Assembly (NCBI GenBank): GCA_031288745.1
Contig: JAITQT010000226.1
Location: forward strand, 1-11,283
Origin: Deltaproteobacteria bacterium
GTDB taxonomy: Bacteria; Desulfobacterota; Desulfarculia; Adiutricales; Adiutricaceae
Length of the DNA: 11,283 nt
Direction of reading: 5' to 3'
Shown here: in pieces, positions 8,111 to 11,283 of the stretch
How positions within the stretch are numbered: position 1 is the first letter of the stretch
How the letters are laid out: every line of letters starts with the position of its first letter
The notes under the pieces: generated by a model
The model's input: the letters and a program-made list of their open reading frames with translations, nothing else
What the model was told of the DNA's origin: nothing
Database searches by the model: none
Position numbers and translations under genes: made by a program

Positions 8111-8395
8111 GTAACCTTTCACCAAATCTTTTTTCCCCAAGTTGCGGCTGGTAGCGACTTTCGAGTTGTAATTGAGTTTTAGTATTCCCTTAAGATCTTA
8201 ACAGTAGTTCTTTTGAGGTTTCTACTTAACTCTCTGCTCCAACCATATATTTTAACTTGGATTAATGTTAAAATTACCAAGCTCCTGTAGGGGACTACGT
8301 TGTTGCGGTATGTGTCATACCTTTCAATAGACTTGGCACCGCAACCTTCTTTCTTGTGAACGAGCCCTTAAACGTTCACATTGGTGAACGAACTC
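8111..8395 (-). repeat. MITE-like repeat, copy 2 (285 bp, intact, inverted)
   Basis: This is the reverse complement of copy 1 with roughly nine bases in ten identical by eye. The plus-strand left end is GTAACCTTTCACCAA and the right end closes with TTGGTGAACGAACTC. The flanks are ATTAAGCC (8103-8110) and GTTAAGCC (8396-8403), an 8-bp target duplication with one mismatch, implying some age. The duplicated target contains the atpE stop codon, so the insertion hit exactly at the end of the gene without altering the protein. It pushed the atpE terminator about 290 bp further from its gene. Confidence 0.85.
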
Positions 8396-8434
8396 GTTAA
8401 GCCGCAGCGCTTGAGCTTTTTTGGCTAACTAAAC

Positions 8435-8481
8435 AAAAAAGGCGGAACACCCTTGTGCCTATTGGGGGTTCCGCCTTTTTT
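8435..8481 (+). terminator. intrinsic terminator of the atpB-atpE unit
   Basis: An A-run and GGCGGAAC (8441-8448) pair with GTTCCGCC (8468-8475) and the T-run 8476-8481. The stem is 8 GC-rich base pairs, extended by A-T pairs and partly by CCC/GGG inside. The A and T runs on the two sides would allow termination in both directions. It now lies about 330 bp beyond the atpE stop because repeat copy 2 sits between them. Confidence 0.85.
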
Positions 8482-8520
8482 GCCAGCCCGTTAAGGACCA
8501 ATCTTGAGTTCGCTAATTAC

Positions 8521-8810
8521 CCCTCCCTAAAGGGAGGGACTTATAAAAGCCCTCGGTTGACCAAGGCAAATGGAGATAACTTTGCTAAGTTGTTGCCTAG
8601 GTTAAAGACCAACGGTGCCAGGCCTTTTCAGTCTCGCCCTCTTAAAGCTAAAGGTTATAGACAAGGTAAGGTAGTACAAAACGGATGGCCAGGTTAAAGC
8701 GGCTAACAACATTAACGAGAGTTCTCCCTTCGCCCCTGTAAGGGCCTCTTTTCAAGGGGTTTATTCCCATTAAAGAAGTGGGCTGGACGGCCCCTCTACT
8801 GAGTAGAGGA
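8521..8810 (+). ncRNA. candidate IscB-associated omega (HEARO) RNA, possibly degenerate
   Basis: This non-coding stretch holds consecutive stem-loops directly upstream of the IscB-like fragment, where IscB loci encode their guide RNA. Seen on the plus strand: CCCTCCC/GGGAGGG (8521-8538); TTGACC plus AGGCAA (8557-8569) paired with TTGCCT plus GGTTAA (8593-8605), enclosing AACTT/AAGTT; CCCATT/AGTGGG (8766-8782); GGGC/GCCC (8780-8793); and CCTCTAC-TGA-GTAGAGG (8793-8809), ending 9 nt before the ATG. The last two share a base, so they may not form together. The family assignment is inferred from position and structure; I did not match it to a covariance model. In such elements the guide is taken from the 5' flank, here the sequence just after the atpE terminator. 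The boundaries are approximate. Confidence 0.45.
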
Positions 8811-8818
8811 AAAGGAGA

Positions 8819-9069
8819 ATGTTTAGAAGAAGAAGAAAAAGCGGAAAAACTAGACATAAGGCGACCAGATTTCTTAACAGAGTTAACAACAAGCGCAAGG
8901 AGCCTTACTTGGCTACGCTCGTTAGTATGATAATCGCTCATATACACGAAATAAACTTGATTTATTGTATCTTACCAATATCTAAAATAGTAGTGGTTTT
9001 ATAGCATTAAATTTATAAATTATTCCTAAATTCAACATCGATACGTTTAAAGGCTTGATTACCACCACC
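8819..9069 (+). pseudogene. IscB-like (RRXRR/HNH endonuclease) remnant, truncated and frameshifted
   Basis: A 61-codon frame (8819-9004) encodes FRRRRKSGK, then KTRHKATRFLNR, and ends with ILPISKIVV. This order matches the arginine-rich bridge-helix region and following strand of IscB proteins, where R-K-T-R-Y-R-x-x-R-F-x-N-R precedes LPI[ST]KI-x-VE. A further piece, KFNIDTFK, occurs in another frame at 9028-9051, where IscB usually continues with F-[DN]-[IT]-Q-K. The N-terminal PLMP segment, the remaining RuvC pieces and the HNH domain are absent, and repeat copy 3 begins at 9070. IscB is a transposon-encoded, RNA-guided nuclease ancestral to Cas9; this fragment cannot be active. An SD-like AGGAG only 1 nt before the ATG may be coincidence. 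The alternative, an unrelated basic short ORF, is less likely given two motifs in register. Confidence 0.65.
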
Positions 9070-9471
9070 GTAACCGTTCACCAAGTCTTTTTTCCCCACG
9101 TTGCGGCTGGTAACGACTTTCAAGTTGTAATTAAGTTTTAGCATACCCTTAAGAGCTTAACATTGATCGAAGCGCAAAAAGTCCCCTTTATTCAGTCCTT
9201 AAATTTGTAATATGTCCTTATTTCTAGTCAATTTGTTAGACTATTTTGCTTTTAAGAGGTTTTTGCGCTTCGATCAACATTAGTTCTTTTGAGGTTTCTA
9301 CTTAGCTCGGTGCTCTAACCATATATTTTAACTTTGATTAATGTTAAAATTACTAAGCACCTATAGGGGACTACATTGTTAAAGTCTGTGTCGTCCCTTT
9401 CAATAGGCTTGGTACCGCAACTTTCTGTCTTGTGAACGGGCCCTTAAACGTTCACATTTGTGAACCGACAC
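9070..9471 (-). repeat. MITE-like repeat, copy 3 (285 bp plus a 117-bp nested insertion)
   Basis: This copy has the same orientation as copy 2. It starts GTAACCGTTCACCAA and ends TTTGTGAACCGACAC. The flanks are CCACCACC (9062-9069) and CCACCGCC (9472-9479), an 8-bp target duplication with one mismatch. It is interrupted at 9165-9275 by a different element plus a 6-bp duplication; removing those 117 bp leaves 285 bp, the same length as copy 2. It lies directly downstream of the IscB-like remnant and ends 136 bp before the thrC ATG. Confidence 0.85.
9165..9275. repeat. nested 111-bp miniature inverted-repeat element
   Basis: The element begins GATCGAAGCGCAAAAA and ends with its exact complement, a perfect 16-bp inverted repeat. 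The flanks are AACATT (9159-9164) and AACATT (9276-9281). Copy 1 carries a single uninterrupted AACATT at this position (read in the same orientation), so the empty site is known and the duplication is real. Because the flank and the ends share bases, a reading with 18-bp ends and a 2-bp CA duplication also fits. The interior is AT-rich and non-coding, with GTCC-type motifs at 9181, 9195 and 9214. It is unrelated to the outer repeat, so a second enzyme must have moved it. Confidence 0.85.
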
Positions 9472-9533
9472 CCACCGCCCACAATAATCGCAGTCGTCTT
9501 CAGATGGGCGAGACGGCTAGGTTTGGTCTTATC

Positions 9534-9560
9534 GCGTCTTTTCAGATAAAAAAAAGACGC
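9534..9560. other. stem-loop upstream of thrC
   Basis: GCGTCTTTT (9534-9542) pairs with AAAAGACGC (9552-9560), a perfect 9-bp stem with a 9-nt loop, 47 bp before the chosen thrC ATG. No T-run follows, so it does not look like a standard terminator in either direction. The rest of 9472-9607 shows no gene. The hairpin could be a leader element, a remnant end of a mobile element, or chance. Confidence 0.45.
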
Positions 9561-9607
9561 TATTGCTCCCGTGGCTAAACCCTGGGGGGCTACTGACGAG
9601 AAAAAAG

Positions 9608-11119
9608 ATGAGATTGGAACAATTTCCAGCTTCTATAAGAGACTACCTTATAGCCAAGCCCGGAGGGGATCTTGGTTACGACTGCCTTGGTTGCGGCGCT
9701 CGCCATAAAGCCGACCGACTTTTATACACCTGCCCTGATTGCGCCGGGCTATTAAACCTCACCGACGCTTTAGATGGGGCCTTATCTAATAAATCGGGTG
9801 ACTTTTGGCGCTCTTTGTTCGATTATCGACAGATGCTTAACCTTGAGCCTCTCAAAGGGGTTTTTCTTTTTCACGAATTTCTAGCCCCCTCTATCCCCCT
9901 CCAAGATATCCTTTATTTAGGCGAAGGCCGCACTCCAGTGGTCGAAGCTCCCGAGGCCTTGGCTGAAGAGATAGGGGCTCATTTTTATATTAAACTTGAA
10001 GGTCTTAACCCCAGCGCTTCCTTTAAGGACCGTGGCATGGCTGCGGCTTTGAGCTATTTAAACTTTCTAGTTAGGACTCAAAATCTAACTTCCGTTATGG
10101 CCGTCTGCGCCTCCACTGGCGACACCTCAGCTGCGGCCGCCCTCTACTCCTCAGCTCTAGGCACAGCGGTCAAATCAGCGGTCTTATTACCTAAAGGGCG
10201 GGTTACGGCCCAGCAACTCTCCCAGCCCTTGGGGGCCGGGGCTACAGTCTTTGAATTACCCGGGGTCTTTGACGATTGCATGAAAGTGGTTGAAAAGCTC
10301 TCCGACGATTATCAGGTGGCCTTACTTAACTCCAAAAACCCCTGGCGGGTCTTGGGACAAGAGTCGTACGCCTTTGAGACAGCCCAGCGCTTTGATTACG
10401 ATCTTAGCCATAAGGTCCTCTTCGTCCCTGTGGGCAACGCCGGTAACATCACGGCCATACTCTCTGGGTTATTAAAATTTTATCGCCACAAGGTGATAGA
10501 AAAGCTACCTAAGATTGTTGCCGTCCAATCGGAAAGGGCCAATCCTGTCTTTCTTTATTATAATAGTCCTAAGCCTAGAACCTACTCTCCAGTGACGGTT
10601 AAACCCAGCGTGGCCCAGGCGGCCATGATAGGCGATCCAGTCTCTTTTCCAAGGCTAGCTAAGCTAGTTGATCAATATGAAAAAATTTGCCCTCACTCTT
10701 CCTTTTTTGCTCTCGAGGTCAAAGAGCAAGATATCATAGATTGTATGCTCTTAGCTAACCGCCGGGGCTTTACGGTGTGCACGCAAGGAGGGGAATGTTT
10801 AGCCGCTCTCAAACTAGCCCTAGCCCAAGGCCTAGTCGGCCCTAAGGAAAGGGCTGTTCTAAACTCGACTGCCCACGCCTTAAAATTTTCTAATTTTCAA
10901 AACGCCTATTTTGAAGACTTCCTTAAAGAGGAATACGCCATAACCGCCAAACCATATTTGGTTAATCGGCCCAAAGCCTTAGAGCTTAAAAACTGTCCCA
11001 AGCCTTCGGGCCAAAGGCCTCTGAACCCTCAAGAGAGTGAACAATTCGTTCAAATATCGGCCCAAGAGATTGCCTCGACTTTAGGCTTAAAGGCTAAGGG
11101 CAGCGGTAGAATTTCTTAA
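9608..11119 (+). CDS. thrC: threonine synthase (PLP-dependent) with N-terminal zinc ribbon
   Basis: The 503-residue protein starts with a CxxC pair at 26-29 and another at 42-45 (zinc ribbon), then a fold-type II PLP domain. GEGRTP at 105-110 and ASFKDRG at 137-143 mark it as threonine synthase, with K140 the lysine that binds PLP. ASTGDTSAAAA near 168-178 and VGNAGNITA form the phosphate-binding loops. Near the C-terminus, NSTAHALKF matches the usual N-[ST]-[TA]-x-H-x-L-K-F ending. It converts O-phosphohomoserine to threonine in the cytoplasm. The ATG at 9608 begins the homologous region. An in-frame TTG at 9563 would add 15 residues, but it follows directly on the hairpin and has no ribosome site; neither start has a strong one. 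It appears monocistronic. A repeat begins at the base after its stop codon. No broken motifs are seen. Confidence 0.92.
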   Translation: MRLEQFPASIRDYLIAKPGGDLGYDCLGCGARHKADRLLYTCPDCAGLLNLTDALDGALSNKSGDFWRSLFDYRQMLNLEPLKGVFLFHEFLAPSIPLQDILYLGEGRTPVVEAPEALAEEIGAHFYIKLEGLNPSASFKDRGMAAALSYLNFLVRTQNLTSVMAVCASTGDTSAAAALYSSALGTAVKSAVLLPKGRVTAQQLSQPLGAGATVFELPGVFDDCMKVVEKLSDDYQVALLNSKNPWRVLGQESYAFETAQRFDYDLSHKVLFVPVGNAGNITAILSGLLKFYRHKVIEKLPKIVAVQSERANPVFLYYNSPKPRTYSPVTVKPSVAQAAMIGDPVSFPRLAKLVDQYEKICPHSSFFALEVKEQDIIDCMLLANRRGFTVCTQGGECLAALKLALAQGLVGPKERAVLNSTAHALKFSNFQNAYFEDFLKEEYAITAKPYLVNRPKALELKNCPKPSGQRPLNPQESEQFVQISAQEIASTLGLKAKGSGRIS

Positions 11120-11283
11120 CTGTACGTTCACAAATGTGAACGTTTAAGGGCCCGTTCACAAGACAGAACGCTGCGGTGCCAAGCCTATTGAAAGGGACGA
11201 CACATCCCGCAGCAATGTAGCCCCCTATAGGAGCTTAGTAATTTTAACATTAATCAAAGTTAAAATATATGGTTGGAGCAGAG
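11120..11283 (+). repeat. MITE-like repeat, copy 4 (first 164 bp, cut by window end)
   Basis: From 11126 onward this copy follows copy 1 closely: GTTCACAAATGTGAACG, the GGGCCC segment, the TTGAAAGGGACGACACA block and the ATTTTAAC/GTTAAAAT hairpin, to the window end. By alignment with copy 1 its first base is 11120, immediately after the TAA of thrC, so the presumed 8-bp target is 11112-11119 and includes that stop codon. The other end lies outside the window, so the duplication cannot be checked. Confidence 0.8.

Noticed and set aside
8111..8395. Repeat copy 2 as the functional atpE terminator
   Set aside because: It lacks a GC stem followed by a T-run in the atpE direction, and a strong terminator lies just beyond it at 8435-8481.
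8455..8697. Plus-strand 80-codon ORF after the atpE terminator
   Set aside because: It starts inside the terminator hairpin, has no family motif, and overlaps the stem-loop region that better explains the sequence.
8648..8947. Minus-strand 99-codon ORF
   Set aside because: It is antisense to the IscB-like fragment; its serine-rich stretch mirrors the arginine codons on the other strand. No motif or ribosome site supports it.
9165..9275. Nested element read as an intrinsic terminator hairpin
   Set aside because: The 16-bp stem would enclose a 79-nt loop with no T-run after it, and the 6-bp flanking duplication with known empty site shows insertion.
9563..9607. TTG start adding 15 residues to threonine synthase
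   Set aside because: It abuts the 9534-9560 hairpin, has no ribosome site, and the extra residues do not resemble the family.
4965..11283. Recurrent repeats read as a CRISPR array
   Set aside because: Copies are about 285 bp, in both orientations, kilobases apart and flanked by target duplications, unlike short evenly spaced direct repeats.

Overview
The window looks like chromosomal sequence from a bacterium of the Desulfovibrio/Desulfobacterota type. This rests on remembered resemblance, not a search. The grounds are a birA gene joined to a very long single-chain pyruvate carboxylase, a free-standing atpB-atpE pair with a signal-bearing c subunit, and a threonine synthase with an N-terminal zinc ribbon. 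Genes are ordinary housekeeping genes, but the spaces between them are packed with small non-coding repeats and the wreck of a mobile element.

Layout. Positions 3-4940 (+) form a tightly overlapping run: the 3' end of a thiamine diphosphokinase gene, biotin protein ligase (birA) and pyruvate carboxylase (pyc). BirA should charge the biotin lysine of Pyc, so the last two genes form one functional unit. A 286-bp repeat fills the gap to a convergent histone-deacetylase-family gene (5279-6577, -). An AT-rich divergent intergenic region (6578-6992) leads into atpB and atpE (+), the a and c subunits of the ATP synthase membrane sector. The c subunit carries the Gln/Glu-Ser/Tyr pattern associated with sodium-binding c-rings.

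The 1.5 kb from 8108 to 9607 holds no intact gene. In order it contains: a second repeat copy, wedged between the atpE stop and the atpE terminator; the terminator; a stretch of consecutive stem-loops; a short degraded ORF with the arginine-rich signature of IscB proteins; a third repeat copy; and a hairpin ahead of thrC. The stem-loops lie where IscB loci keep their omega (HEARO) RNA. The third repeat copy is itself interrupted by a different 111-bp inverted-repeat element. Threonine synthase follows (9608-11119, +), and a fourth repeat copy begins at its stop codon and runs off the window end.

The main non-routine content is (1) a family of about 285-bp MITE-like elements with inverted ends and 8-bp target duplications, present four times in 6.3 kb; (2) a second miniature element nested in one of them, with an empty-site comparison available inside the window; and (3) a probable relict IscB plus guide-RNA locus. 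Together they give a relative order of insertion events in one intergenic region.
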